A program made the translations under genes and the position numbers. Of a stretch of DNA of 64,000 bases, positions 35,603 through 44,815 are shown piece after piece. Within the stretch, counting starts at the first letter, position 1; each line of letters starts with the position of its first letter. The stretch comes from Microcystis sp. T1-4 (lineage in GTDB: Bacteria > Cyanobacteriota > Cyanobacteriia > Cyanobacteriales > Microcystaceae): positions 1 through 64,000 of the forward strand of contig NZ_CAIP01000402.1 in assembly GCF_000297435.1 (NCBI RefSeq), written 5' to 3'. The notes beneath the pieces were generated by a model, which was given only the letters and a program-made list of their open reading frames with translations, was not told the DNA's origin and made no database searches.

Positions 35603-35746
35603 AATTGCTTACCCAGATTGGTACTTCATGAACTGGCAGGGCAACGTAAAGGAACCTGGACGGTGAGAGTATCTGGAAACTGGCGGATCACTTTCACCTT
35701 TGACGGTGTTGGTGCTTGTGATGTCGATCTTGAGGACTACCACTGA
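35603..35746 (+). pseudogene. 5'-truncated HigB toxin
   Basis: The frame reads ...LPRLVLHELAGQRKGTW, TVRVSGNWRITFTFDG and DVDLEDYH before a TGA. This is the C-terminal half of HigB (RelE/ParE fold), a ribosome-dependent mRNA endonuclease; the residues of the GNWRITF strand are kept. The N-terminal half is missing: the 121-bp inverted-repeat element ends 3 bases upstream. The stop overlaps the ATG of higA by one base, the usual higBA order. Confidence 0.82.
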
Positions 35747-36045
35747 TGAAAATGCATAATCCACCACATCCTGGTGAAGTTCTTAAAGAACTTTGTCTCG
35801 AACCTTTGAATCTGACTGTGACTGAGGCTGCTGAAGCATTGGGTGTAAGTCGAAAAACCCTATCTGCCATCTTAAATGGTAGGGCAGGTATTAGCCCCGA
35901 AATGGCAATTCGCTTAGGGAAAGCTTTCGATACATCTCCTGAAAGTTGGCTCAATCAGCAAATGCAATACGAGCTATGGCAAGCAGAGCAGACAATTGGC
36001 AATATCAAAGTCAAACGGCTATCAGTGCGATCAGCGATCGCGTAG
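35746..36045 (+). CDS. higA: HigA family antitoxin
   Basis: 99 residues with an Xre-type helix-turn-helix: [20 protein letters not shown], then [20 protein letters not shown] and [20 protein letters not shown], the HigA signature. It binds the higBA promoter and neutralises HigB. Its partner toxin is truncated, so it is now an orphan antitoxin unless it acts on a HigB elsewhere. The C-terminal residues (SVRSAIA) come from a repeat with a HIP1-like GCGATCGCG, so the natural C-terminus may have been altered. Confidence 0.88.
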   Translation: MKMHNPPHPGEVLKELCLEPLNLTVTEAAEALGVSRKTLSAILNGRAGISPEMAIRLGKAFDTSPESWLNQQMQYELWQAEQTIGNIKVKRLSVRSAIA

Positions 36046-36195
36046 GGTGCGTTAATTAAATGTAACGCACCCCCCACGAGATATATTAAAAATAGCAATC
36101 TTGTAGGGTGCGTTCCCTAATGTGGCTCCTACTGCTCCACCAATAGATTTTTGGGGAACGCACCATGCTAGAGGATTATAAAAATATCTGCTGTC
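36046..36195. repeat. Nested GTAGGGTGCG-family repeats
   Basis: Two partial elements in tandem. GTAGGGTGCGTTAATT...AACGCACC begins near 36042, and GTAGGGTGCGTTCCCTAATG begins near 36104 and ends GGGGAACGCACC. Between them a segment CACGAGATATATTAAAAATA also occurs at about 35456. Confidence 0.7.
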
Positions 36196-36233
36196 GCACT
36201 CCAGCCCATCGCGGCTGAGTTCAACCGTTATCG
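36196..36233. other. Possible 3' half of an attC site
   Basis: GCACTCCAGCC pairs with GGCTGAGTTC (one extrahelical C), closing over CATCGC. Four bases later comes GTTATCG, placed like a right core box. The left core box is not present; a repeat abuts instead. It lies after higBA and just before the convergent murB stop, so it could mark the end of the cassette region. Confidence 0.35.
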
Positions 36234-36243
36234 AGAAAAATAG

Positions 36244-37122
36244 TTAAATCCCGTCAAATTCCCCTAAAACTTTCACTTCTGGTTCTAACCAGAGAGACCA
36301 GCGATCGAACACTTGTTCCTGCACATGACGAATTAAACGCAGAATATCCGAGGCTTTTGCTGAACCAATATTCAGGATAAAATTAGCGTGTAATTCTGAT
36401 ACTTGCGCCCCACCAATTTGATAACCTTTTAATCCCATTCCCTCAATTAAAGCCCCGGCAAATTGCGGTTTAGGATTGCGGAAAACACTACCACAACTGG
36501 GACGATCATAGGGTTGGGTACTTTTGCGATGGCGTAAATTATGGGTAGTAATTGCCATTATTTCCTCACAATTATCGGTAGCTTCTAACTGAAATGTAGC
36601 TTCGATAACTAAACGTTGATTCCCTTGCAGAGAAGAACTGCGATAACTATAATTTAAATCTTCTTTGCTTAAAGTTTCTAACTGACCATCGGGATTTAAT
36701 ACCAGCGCCCGCACTAATCGATCCGCCACACAGGAGGTATGTGCGCCCGCATTCATCACCACAGCCCCCCCCACCGTCCCGGGGATACCCACCGCCCATT
36801 CTAGGCCCCTCCAGCCCCGTTTTGCCGCTCTCCAAGCTATTTTTGGCAGGGGTTCCCCCGCCGCTGCTGTAATCGTAGCAGTTTCGGCATCAAAACAACT
36901 CGATCGCAGATGGCGAGTATTGAGGACAAGTCCGGGTAAACCTCGATCGCTGATCAGTAAATTTGAACCAGCCCCCAAAACATTCAAAGGTAAATCTTGC
37001 GCTCGCCACCAAGCGAACACTTCTCTTAATTCCTCTAGATTAACTGGTTCGGCATACCATTGCGCTCTTCCCCCCACCCGGTAGGAAGTGAACTCAGCTA
37101 GAGAAACAGAGGATTTAATCAT
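36244..37122 (-). CDS. murB: UDP-N-acetylenolpyruvoylglucosamine reductase
   Basis: 292 residues, the type I form without the extra C-terminal domain. MurB reduces UDP-GlcNAc-enolpyruvate to UDP-MurNAc using FAD and NADPH. Motifs: TSYRVGGRAQWYAEP, NVLGAGSNLLIS, GIPGTVGGAVVMNAGAHTSC for FAD binding, YDRPSCGSVFRNP with the catalytic Ser, and a C-terminal Glu near EPEVKVLG. It follows murC in transcription order, separated by about 240 bases of repeats. Confidence 0.95.
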   Translation of the reverse strand: MIKSSVSLAEFTSYRVGGRAQWYAEPVNLEELREVFAWWRAQDLPLNVLGAGSNLLISDRGLPGLVLNTRHLRSSCFDAETATITAAAGEPLPKIAWRAAKRGWRGLEWAVGIPGTVGGAVVMNAGAHTSCVADRLVRALVLNPDGQLETLSKEDLNYSYRSSSLQGNQRLVIEATFQLEATDNCEEIMAITTHNLRHRKSTQPYDRPSCGSVFRNPKPQFAGALIEGMGLKGYQIGGAQVSELHANFILNIGSAKASDILRLIRHVQEQVFDRWSLWLEPEVKVLGEFDGI

Positions 37123-37138
37123 AGGGTTTTAGGGATTG

Positions 37139-37362
37139 GAAATTATAAATTATAAATTATGAATTATAAATTGGGGGTTGGGGAGATGGGGAGCAAAGGA
37201 GCAGAAAGTAGGTTGGGTTGAAGCATGAAACTCAACACCCGCAGGGGTTACGCTGCCGCTAACCCATCCTACAAATAATTGTGCCTCCCTACTTATTTAA
37301 TACTGCTCACTTAAAAACTCAAATCTGATAACTGATAACTGATAACTGATAACTGATAACTG
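37139..37362. repeat. Repeat cluster between murC and murB
   Basis: Three elements: an ATTATAA/ATTATGA heptamer run (about 37139-37173), a 65-bp inverted-repeat element GTAGGTTGGG...CCATCCTAC (37208-37272), and a six-copy CTGATAA heptamer array (about 37327-37362) ending just before the murC stop. They separate two genes often found adjacent in cyanobacteria. Confidence 0.85.
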
Positions 37363-37366
37363 AATC

Positions 37367-38803
37367 CTATACTCTAACTGCTAATTGTTCACGGTAAAGA
37401 GAGAGCATTTCGGGGATAACTTGATTGAGATTGCCAGCGCCGAGGAACAGAGCCAGATCCCCTGGTTGGAGAATTTCTAGCAGGAATTGACCTAAAGAAC
37501 TCAATTCAGGGTGATAGTAGGCGTTTTTATGGTGTTTTCTCACCTGTTCGACCACTTGCTGCCCGGTGACGTGATTGATATTCACTTCCCCAGCACTATA
37601 AATATCCGTTAAGACTACCACATCGGCGGAACTGAAAGCGGAGCCGAATTCCTCTAAAAAGGCAGTGGTGCGACTGTAGCGATGGGGTTGGAAAATAGCG
37701 ATCGAACGTTGGTACTGTTTGCCTTCTACCTTCAATTTTGCCGCCGCTAACGTGGCCAACAATTCGCTAGGATGATGGGCATAATCATCGATAAAAGTAA
37801 TGCCGTTTGCCTCTCCCTTGTGTTCAAAACGGCGTTTTGCCCCAGCAAAAGTAGCGATCGCATCGGCAATAACGGCAAATTCTAAACCGAGATAACGTCC
37901 GATAGCAACCACTGCCAAAGCATTACTAATATTATGTTGCCCCGGGATTTTCACTTCCATTTGTCCCAGATAACCGCCTTTTTCCCAGACGGAAGCTTTC
38001 ATCATTCCCTGTTCATAGATAATCTCGCTGACGGTGTAATCGGCACCTTTTTCGGGATCGAGACTATAACTGATTGTCGGACGGAAATGCTCGGCGATCG
38101 TGTCACAATCTAAACAAGCGACTAAAATCTGGCACTGATGGGCGAATTCATGGAAAGTATCGATAACTTCGCTTAAATTATGGTAATGATCCGGGTGATC
38201 TAGCTCAATATTAGTGATTACGCCGATTTTCGGGGCGTGTTTGGTCAGGGAACCATCGGACTCATCGGCCTCTGCCACTAAAAAACGACCTTGACCGAGA
38301 CGAGCGTTACCTTCCCACGCGTCCACCTCACCACCGACAATGATCGTGGGGTCTAATCCCGCTTCTAACAAAACGTAACCGATTAGGCTGCTAGTGGTGG
38401 TTTTGCCGTGGGTTCCAGCAACGGCGATACTGTCATAATCAGCGATTAAAGCCGCTAAAACGTCGCTACGGTGAAAAATTGGGTATCCTAAGTCTCTGGC
38501 CGCTTGATATTCCTTATTATGGTCATTAATCGCCGTGGAGCAGATTACTTGCGGAACTGTTTGGCTACTGTTTTGAGGGACCGGAGAATGAAATACAGCT
38601 AAATTATTGGCCTCTTGACGGTGGAAAATCTGCGCTCCCGCTCCCTGTAGCCGTTGGGTAATATGAGTAGGACGTAAATCAGAGCCAGACACGGGTAAAT
38701 TGCGCTTGGCTAGGATATAAGCGAGGGCTGACATCCCAATACCGCCAATACCGATAAAATGGAAAGGTTGGCCGTTAAACTTAACTTTTTTCACTGTTTT
38801 CAC
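37367..38803 (-). CDS. murC: UDP-N-acetylmuramate--L-alanine ligase
   Basis: 478 residues from a GTG start at 38803. It adds L-Ala to UDP-MurNAc using ATP. Domains: N-terminal Rossmann-like FIGIGGIGMSALAYI, the central ATPase with the P-loop AVAGTHGKTTTSSLIG, EADESDGSL, ITNIELDHPDHY and IDDYAHHPSEL, and the C-terminal domain with IFQPHRYSRT and LFLGAGNLNQVI. The first 330 residues are the most conserved. It is reverse-oriented and divergent from gap2. Confidence 0.95.
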   Translation of the reverse strand: MKTVKKVKFNGQPFHFIGIGGIGMSALAYILAKRNLPVSGSDLRPTHITQRLQGAGAQIFHRQEANNLAVFHSPVPQNSSQTVPQVICSTAINDHNKEYQAARDLGYPIFHRSDVLAALIADYDSIAVAGTHGKTTTSSLIGYVLLEAGLDPTIIVGGEVDAWEGNARLGQGRFLVAEADESDGSLTKHAPKIGVITNIELDHPDHYHNLSEVIDTFHEFAHQCQILVACLDCDTIAEHFRPTISYSLDPEKGADYTVSEIIYEQGMMKASVWEKGGYLGQMEVKIPGQHNISNALAVVAIGRYLGLEFAVIADAIATFAGAKRRFEHKGEANGITFIDDYAHHPSELLATLAAAKLKVEGKQYQRSIAIFQPHRYSRTTAFLEEFGSAFSSADVVVLTDIYSAGEVNINHVTGQQVVEQVRKHHKNAYYHPELSSLGQFLLEILQPGDLALFLGAGNLNQVIPEMLSLYREQLAVRV

Positions 38804-38956
38804 TCCTCAGACCCACGATTATATAAGTTTTAAACTCGATCGGTAGTAAAGTCAACTTCATGATAGGGGCATTTGACCAGAATTCCCAAATGTTGCCCGG
38901 TCCCCCTGCAACATCCTTGACGCAGAATTAAAATTTTTTCTCCCAATTCCTTTTTT

Positions 38957-39075
38957 CTAGGCTGCGAGGAGTGGGGAGTGGGAAGTGGGGTGTGAGGTGT
39001 GGGGAGTGGGGAGTGGGGAGTGGGGAGAATAAATAAAAATAGTCTCCTGTCTCGGAGTCTCCTGTCTCGGAGTCT
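38957..39075. repeat. Compound short repeats upstream of gap2
   Basis: Runs of GTGGGGA (about 38966-39028) and two to three copies of CTCCTGTCTCGGAGT (about 39041-39076). They occupy the divergent murC-gap2 intergenic region and may influence promoter spacing; the long reverse frame across them is an artefact. Confidence 0.8.
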
Positions 39076-39196
39076 CCTCAATGGTGAGCTAATAAATTAT
39101 TTTCGATCGGGATCGCAAAGTTCAACCTTTAAGGTATGATTGGGAACATTAATTATTTTTTTATGTATTGCACTAAAACGTAGAGGGCAAGCAGCA

Positions 39197-40213
39197 GTGA
39201 TTAGAGTAGCGATCAATGGTTTCGGACGGATTGGACGTAATTTCCTAAGATGTTGGTTAGGAAGGACTAATAGTGGCTTGGAGGTAGTGGGGATCAATGA
39301 TACATCCGATCCCCGGAGTAACGCTCACCTGCTCAAATATGACTCGATGTTAGGCAAACTTAACGCTAATATCGATGCCGATGATAATTCTTTAATTGTT
39401 AACGGTAAAACTATTAAATGTTATTCCGATCGCAATCCCCTCAATCTGCCCTGGGCAGAATGGGGTGTAGATCTGATTATCGAGGCTACCGGTGTTTTCG
39501 TCGATGAAGAGGGCGCTTCTAAGCATATTGTCGCAGGAGCTAAAAAAGTCCTCATTACCGCACCGGGTAAAGGTTCGGGTGTGGGAACCTATGTGGTTGG
39601 TGTCAACGCTGACGAATACGAACACGATAAATACAACGTCATCAGTAATGCCAGTTGTACCACCAACTGTCTGGCTCCTGTCGTTAAAGTGATTCACGAA
39701 AACTTCGGCATCATCAAAGGGACGATGACCACCACCCACAGTTACACTGGTGATCAACGGATTCTGGATGCTAGTCACCGGGATCTGCGTCGCGCTCGCG
39801 CCGCCGCCGTTAACATCGTTCCCACCTCCACCGGCGCCGCCAAGGCTGTAGCCTTAGTTATCCCGGAAATGAAAGGGAAACTTAACGGTATCGCTCTGCG
39901 GGTACCCACTCCTAACGTTTCTGTGGTGGATTTAGTGGCGCAAGTGGAAAAAAGCACGATCGCGGAACAGGTAAACGAAGTCCTCAAAGAAGCTTCGGAA
40001 AATTCTTTGAAAGGAATTCTCGAATATAATGATTTACCTCTCGTTTCCTCTGATTATCGCGGTGTTGATGCCTCCTCGATCGTTGATGCTAGTCTCACCA
40101 TGGTGATGGGTGGCGATATGGTAAAAGTTATCGCTTGGTACGATAACGAATGGGGTTACTCCCAACGGGTGGTTGATCTCGCTGAAGTCGTTGCCAGCAA
40201 GTGGAAGGCCTAA
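39197..40213 (+). CDS. gap2: Glyceraldehyde-3-phosphate dehydrogenase (Gap2 type)
   Basis: 338 residues from the GTG at 39197, which gives the usual Gap2 N-terminus ([19 protein letters not shown]). A frame to an ATG at 39140 would add 19 residues of no family likeness. Catalytic Cys154 lies in [12 protein letters not shown], and [20 protein letters not shown] and [12 protein letters not shown] are intact. The [19 protein letters not shown] region is of the photosynthetic NADP-using type, which runs the Calvin cycle reduction step; the glycolytic Gap1 differs there. Confidence 0.92.
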   Translation: MIRVAINGFGRIGRNFLRCWLGRTNSGLEVVGINDTSDPRSNAHLLKYDSMLGKLNANIDADDNSLIVNGKTIKCYSDRNPLNLPWAEWGVDLIIEATGVFVDEEGASKHIVAGAKKVLITAPGKGSGVGTYVVGVNADEYEHDKYNVISNASCTTNCLAPVVKVIHENFGIIKGTMTTTHSYTGDQRILDASHRDLRRARAAAVNIVPTSTGAAKAVALVIPEMKGKLNGIALRVPTPNVSVVDLVAQVEKSTIAEQVNEVLKEASENSLKGILEYNDLPLVSSDYRGVDASSIVDASLTMVMGGDMVKVIAWYDNEWGYSQRVVDLAEVVASKWKA

Positions 40214-40308
40214 TTTTTGGCCGTTAGGGGATAGGGAAATGGTGGAATGGGGGAATTCAACTAACACCCCAACACCCTAAAACCCTAACCCCCGCCCCCC
40301 GATTCCTT

Positions 40309-41085
40309 TCAACTGATAAGTGATAAATTCTCACCGAAAAAGCGCCGATAGATTCCCTCTGTCACCAATTGTGCGGTGATTAGGTTAGCTAGGGCAATCA
40401 TAAACAGGATCAGTATCTGGTAGGAAGCGGCGTTTAAAGGTTCACTTCCTGCCAATACCTGTCCGGTGAACATTCCGGGTAAACTGACTAAACCCACTAC
40501 CATCATCTGATTGAGGGTGGGGATTAAACTAGCTCGAATCGCCGCTTTTTGATAGGATGCGATCGCTTGTTGAGGGGTTGCCCCCAAACAAAGATGGGTT
40601 TCGATTTCTAAACGGTGACTTTTAATCGCACTGCTTAATCTTTCCCCGGCTAAAGAGGCACTATTCATCGCTTGCCCTAACACCATCCCCGTCAAGGGAA
40701 TTAAGTATTGGGGTGAGTACCATTGTTCTGGTTGAATAATTAAAGCGATCGCATAACCTAAAGTTAGACAGCTACTAATCAATAAAGAGCCGAAAACTAG
40801 GGGTAATAAGCCTTTATCTCGGCTATCGATGCGATTTTTAGCAACAATAGTCGCGATAGTCATCATCACTGCCAAAATCCCCAGCACTGCTAGAGGATTA
40901 TCGAGGGAAAAAATAACGGCGATAACGTAGCCTACCACTAATAATTGCAGGATCGAGCGACCGGTCGCTAATAATAATTGTCCCTCTAGGGCTAAATTTG
41001 ACCAACGGGAGAGGAGTAAACAAATGCCCATCATCCCCAAAGCCCAACCCAAATCCACCAGATTTAGTTCTACTAATCCATCCAT
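40309..41085 (-). CDS. FetB/UPF0014 family ABC transporter permease
   Basis: 258 residues with seven membrane helices. It has VVGYVIAVIF, KNRIDSRDKGLLPLVFGSLL, PLTGMVLGQAMNSASLAGER, ETHLCLGATPQQAIASYQKA and LVSLPGMFTGQVLAGSEPL, the signatures of UPF0014/FetB. E. coli FetAB exports iron; the matching ATPase is not in this window. Substrate is inferred from the family only. The frame ends close after gap2 on the opposite strand. Confidence 0.85.
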   Translation of the reverse strand: MDGLVELNLVDLGWALGMMGICLLLSRWSNLALEGQLLLATGRSILQLLVVGYVIAVIFSLDNPLAVLGILAVMMTIATIVAKNRIDSRDKGLLPLVFGSLLISSCLTLGYAIALIIQPEQWYSPQYLIPLTGMVLGQAMNSASLAGERLSSAIKSHRLEIETHLCLGATPQQAIASYQKAAIRASLIPTLNQMMVVGLVSLPGMFTGQVLAGSEPLNAASYQILILFMIALANLITAQLVTEGIYRRFFGENLSLIS

Positions 41086-41211
41086 AAAAATAAAAGAAAC
41101 AAATTACAAGGGTACTTCATCTATAAATAGCAAGTTTATAATTATTTTTGACTAATTATTCCTTCTTTTCGCCAACAAATCCCGATTAGTCTCTAATTTG
41201 AGTGAAAGCGC

Positions 41212-42324
41212 GTGAGTACAATTCCCCCCGTCGATTTATCCCGTCAATACCAAGTCATCAGCGAAGAAGCTAACCATGCCGTTTTAGAAATCCTCCGTTC
41301 TGGGCGCTACATTGGCGGTGAAGCTGTGAGCGAATTAGAACGACAATTTGCCCTCTATCATGGTGTTAGCGATTGTGTCGCCTGTAATTCGGGAACCGAT
41401 GCCCTTTATCTGGCACTGCGCGCCCTCGGTATTCAAGCGGGGGATGAAGTCATCACTTCTACTTTTTCGTTTATTGCCACCGCCGAAGCGATTAATTTAG
41501 TCGGGGCAGTGCCGGTTTTTGTCGATATCGATATTAATACTTTTAACCTCGATGTGGCACTGTTGGAAAAAGCGCTTACTCCCCAGACTAAAGCGATTAT
41601 CCCAGTACACCTTTTTGGGCAATCTGTCAATATGTCTGAGGTGGTAAATTTCGCTCGTTCCCATAATTTATTGGTGATTGAGGATTGCGCTCAAGCAACG
41701 GGAGCAGAATGGCATGGGCAGAAAGTGGGGAGTATCGGCGATATTGGCTGTTTTAGCTTCTTTCCCACCAAAAATTTAGGCGGTTGTGGCGATGGTGGCG
41801 CAATTACCACCAATAACCCCGAGTTAGCGGCACAAATTCGCATGATTAAAGAACACGGCAGCAAGGTGCGTTATCTCCATGAGGTAATCGGGGTGAATAG
41901 CCGCTTAGATGCCATTCAAGCGGTTATTTTGCAAATTAAGCTGAAATATCTCGATTTTTGGAATAATCAACGGATCGAGATTGCCCAACGTTATCGGGAA
42001 TTACTGCAACCTTTGCCTAATATCACTTTACCCGCCGCTTTAGCCGGGGGTAAGCACGTTTGGAATCAGTACACAATCCTAACGGAAAATCGTGACCAAA
42101 TTCGGGCAGCTTTGCAGGAAAAAGATGTCCTATCTATGGTTTATTATCCGATTCCCCTACATTTACAGCCGGTTTATCAGTATTTAGGCTATAAAAAAGG
42201 TGATTTACCCATGGCTGAATTGGCCAGCGAAAAAGTGTTATCTTTACCTATGTTCCCCGATTTAAGCTTCGAGGAACAACAACAGGTAGCCTACGCGCTG
42301 AAAGATTGTTTGCATAGTTCCTAA
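41212..42324 (+). CDS. DegT/DnrJ/EryC1/StrS family aminotransferase
   Basis: 370 residues from a GTG start. PLP-dependent sugar aminotransferase or dehydratase family: IPPVDLSRQYQ, LRSGRYIGG, CNSGTDALYLALRALGI, VEDC-like VIEDCAQATGAEW with the ring-stacking Asp, and the Schiff-base Lys in FFPTKNLGGCGDGGAI. Members make amino sugars for lipopolysaccharide O-chains or glycosylated metabolites. No sugar-nucleotide gene is adjacent, so the substrate is open. Confidence 0.9.
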   Translation: MSTIPPVDLSRQYQVISEEANHAVLEILRSGRYIGGEAVSELERQFALYHGVSDCVACNSGTDALYLALRALGIQAGDEVITSTFSFIATAEAINLVGAVPVFVDIDINTFNLDVALLEKALTPQTKAIIPVHLFGQSVNMSEVVNFARSHNLLVIEDCAQATGAEWHGQKVGSIGDIGCFSFFPTKNLGGCGDGGAITTNNPELAAQIRMIKEHGSKVRYLHEVIGVNSRLDAIQAVILQIKLKYLDFWNNQRIEIAQRYRELLQPLPNITLPAALAGGKHVWNQYTILTENRDQIRAALQEKDVLSMVYYPIPLHLQPVYQYLGYKKGDLPMAELASEKVLSLPMFPDLSFEEQQQVAYALKDCLHSS

Positions 42325-43502
42325 GTTATCAGTAGGAATTATAAAGGTTTTCGATATTTTGACCAGATAGCGCCTCGAAAACTTACTTTTACAGGAGGTT
42401 TAGCTAAATTAACCCTATTGTTAAGGATATTAGCTAGAGCAGTGGCTCTCCCCGATTTGGTGGGTAAAATGTATTCTAAGATACAGTTTTGCGGGCAAGT
42501 GAGTGGAAGGGGAACCACAGAGACACAAAGGACACAGAGATCGATCACTACTATATAAGTTAAACTGGTCGCAACGCGCTCGCTACGCGAGATCACACAA
42601 AGAATAAGATAGCCGAGCAGTTATCTTAATGAGCAGGTACGAAGTTTTCGTTTTCGGGAGTCGGTCTTCGATACCAAATTAGATTACACTTCATCTTTAG
42701 GAGAAACACTGTAACACACAGAAATTAGCTGTTCCAGTCCCCTAAGACTGCTGACTTATACCATTTCTCTAAATGAAAACTACACATCGAATTTAAGTCC
42801 CCCTTAAAAAGGGGGATTTAGGGGGATTAAACTTCTGTAGTCAGACTTTGGAGAAGTCGATAGCCTTGAATACAGGTTCCTTGTAGGTTCAAAAATTTGT
42901 CAAGTATCATAAGTAAAATACTCTGGTTTTTGGCTATTATATCAAATCTTAACTCAATTGTCTATCTTTTGGCATTAACCTGTTTGTGCCTTGAATCTTT
43001 CCCTGTATGGGTTTCAGCTATTTTTGAGCGTAGGTACTCTCATCGAATTTTATTTTAAGTTAATTATTTGCATAACAATTACCGAAGAGCCATCTATCTT
43101 TAGGCTTAATCATAAATATTCATTTTTTGAAAAATTCAGCCGACAGTTTCCTCCCAAAACTACATGGATCAATAAAACAAGCTTCTCAAGGATTTTAATT
43201 ACCTAAATTAGCCAGTTTATCGATAATCTTGGCTTAAAATTCTCTGGTTAGCCAACAATTATCTTAAGTCACATAAAAGACCGATGTAAAACTTGGATCT
43301 TGAAGATTTTTAATGGGTAAAATTGTCAATACTTTTAATTTTTAATTGGGACTTTTGGGTAACTTTAGCTAAAAAAAATTGCTCAGATGTTACGCGGAAG
43401 ACATAAAATCGCCTTAGCAAGATAATTACTTTCCCCGCTCTCGTTTCTGAATTGCCAAGAATTGCGTTAGAATTAAAGAAATATTACAAGTGATTGACAA
43501 AA
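42325..43502. other. 1.18-kb stretch without a recognised gene
   Basis: Contains short familiar fragments but no believable ORF: CCACAGAGACACAAAGGACA (about 42517), CGCGCTCGCTACGCGAGATC (about 42575), and a palindromic CCCCCTTAAAAAGGGGG followed by GGGGGATTA (about 42802-42830). A 71-codon forward frame at 42991 is Phe/Ile-rich without homology cues and is rejected. The last 100 bases should hold the promoter of the HEAT-repeat gene. This could be a graveyard of decayed genes. Confidence 0.5.
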
Positions 43503-44171
43503 ATGAGTAAGCCTGATATAGAAGCCATTGCCCTCCAGTTAGAAAGCAGCAACTCCAAAGATCGTCTGCTGGCCTTGGCATCCCTGCGAGAAGTGGCCCC
43601 AGAGGAGGCTGTACCCTTGATCAAAAAAGTCCTTTATGATCAAATGCTGCCGGTGCGATCGATGGCTGTCTTTGCTTTGGGAGTCAAACAAACCGAGGAA
43701 TGCTTTCCTATCCTAGTGGATTTGTTAGCCAATGATGCCGATTATGGCATTCGCGCCGATGCTGCGGGAGCTTTAGGTTATTTAGAAGATATTCGCGCTT
43801 TTGAACCCCTACAACGGGCTTTTTACGAAGACACGCAATGGTTAGTCCGCTTTAGTGCCGCCGTCGCTTTGGGCAATTTGGGCGATATTCGGGCTAAACA
43901 GGTGTTATTATCGGCGTTAGACAGTAACGAAGCGGTTATTCAACAGGCCGCTATTGCTGCCCTTGGTGAAATCAAAGCAGTGGAAACCGTCGAAAAGCTT
44001 TTAACCTTTGTTAACTCCGATGACTGGTTAATCCGGCAGCGATTAGCGGAAGCTTTAGGCCACCTTCCGGCGGAAAAAACGATCGCGGCCTTAAAATTTT
44101 TGGTTAAAGACGAACATCCGCAAGTGCGCGAAGCGTCCCGTTTATCCTTGCAAAAATTGGCCAACGTCTAG
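43503..44171 (+). CDS. HEAT-repeat protein, NblB / bilin lyase-like
   Basis: 222 residues from the ATG at 43503 (an in-frame TTG lies 3 codons before). About six HEAT repeats of the PBS-lyase type: EAVPLIKKVLYDQMLPVRSM, CFPILVDLLANDADYGIRAD, AFEPLQRAFYEDTQWLVRFS, AKQVLLSALDSNEAVIQQAA and so on. NblB and the CpcE/CpcF lyase subunits share this fold; NblB acts in chlorophyll and phycobilisome turnover. The neighbouring bilin lyase gene supports a pigment-related role. I cannot separate NblB from related HEAT proteins by eye. Confidence 0.8.
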   Translation: MSKPDIEAIALQLESSNSKDRLLALASLREVAPEEAVPLIKKVLYDQMLPVRSMAVFALGVKQTEECFPILVDLLANDADYGIRADAAGALGYLEDIRAFEPLQRAFYEDTQWLVRFSAAVALGNLGDIRAKQVLLSALDSNEAVIQQAAIAALGEIKAVETVEKLLTFVNSDDWLIRQRLAEALGHLPAEKTIAALKFLVKDEHPQVREASRLSLQKLANV

Positions 44172-44232
44172 GGATAGGATAGAATAAATAATCTAGTCTT
44201 CCAGAGCGATCAATCTTTGCCTACAGCCATTC

Positions 44233-44745
44233 ATGGACATTCAAGAATTTATTAATCTCTGTGCGGGTAAATGGTTTTCCCAGCGTACCAGTTATCAATT
44301 AGCCGCCCAAAAAGTTGCCAATAATAAAGCAGAAATCACCATCGATTTACTGACTGCCGATGCTGCCGATGTGGTGCAATTATGTTTAGAAAATAACTGT
44401 CAGTCCCAGGCCAGTCTAGGGGGATGGAAAGCGACTTGGGATAATTCCGTGGACTATGGACAACCGAAAAAAATCGGTTCTAGCTATTTAGTTTGGCTGC
44501 CCTCAGAGAATCCTTGGCAAGGAAAATTGATCACATCGGACGCTAAATCGGCAGCGCTGGGAGAATATCATCTCAGAAGCGATCAAGCTTTAACTTTAAC
44601 CATCGAGCATAATCACCATCGTATCGAGGAAAGAATCTGGTTTGCTAGTCCTAATCTGAGATTGCGTACCAGTATTATCCAGTCGGCCAATGGCGATCGC
44701 CAGACGGTTTTCTACTCGGAAATTCGCAAAATGGTTGCTTCTTAA
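44233..44745 (+). CDS. CpcS/CpeS family phycobiliprotein lyase
   Basis: 170 residues. A lipocalin-like beta-barrel that attaches phycocyanobilin to a cysteine of phycocyanin or allophycocyanin beta subunits. Typical elements: MDIQEFINLCAGKWFSQRTS at the start, GGWKATWDNS and a C-terminal IEERIWFASPNLRLRTSII then SEIRKM. It may be the CpcU-type subunit, which pairs with CpcS; I cannot decide by eye. It follows the HEAT gene by 62 bases on the same strand. Confidence 0.85.
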   Translation: MDIQEFINLCAGKWFSQRTSYQLAAQKVANNKAEITIDLLTADAADVVQLCLENNCQSQASLGGWKATWDNSVDYGQPKKIGSSYLVWLPSENPWQGKLITSDAKSAALGEYHLRSDQALTLTIEHNHHRIEERIWFASPNLRLRTSIIQSANGDRQTVFYSEIRKMVAS

Positions 44746-44815
44746 GTAGCTGCCATCCCCAATGTCTGAGGTGGGGAAGACAGGATTAATCTTCCACCAC
44801 TCCAGTCAAATCCTC

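Noticed and set aside
38830..39081. 83-codon reverse ORF with Pro/His/Ser repeats
   Set aside because: Produced by GTGGGGA and CTCGGAGT repeats between murC and gap2.
39140..39196. 19-residue N-terminal extension of Gap2
   Set aside because: The GTG at 39197 gives the family N-terminus; the extension has no likeness to GAPDH.
42600..42720. Possible tRNA or small structured RNA
   Set aside because: No cloverleaf or T-loop (GGTTCGAAT-type) could be fitted.
42991..43206. 71-codon hydrophobic forward ORF
   Set aside because: AT-rich frame without ribosome site, family likeness or neighbours; composition fits random sequence.
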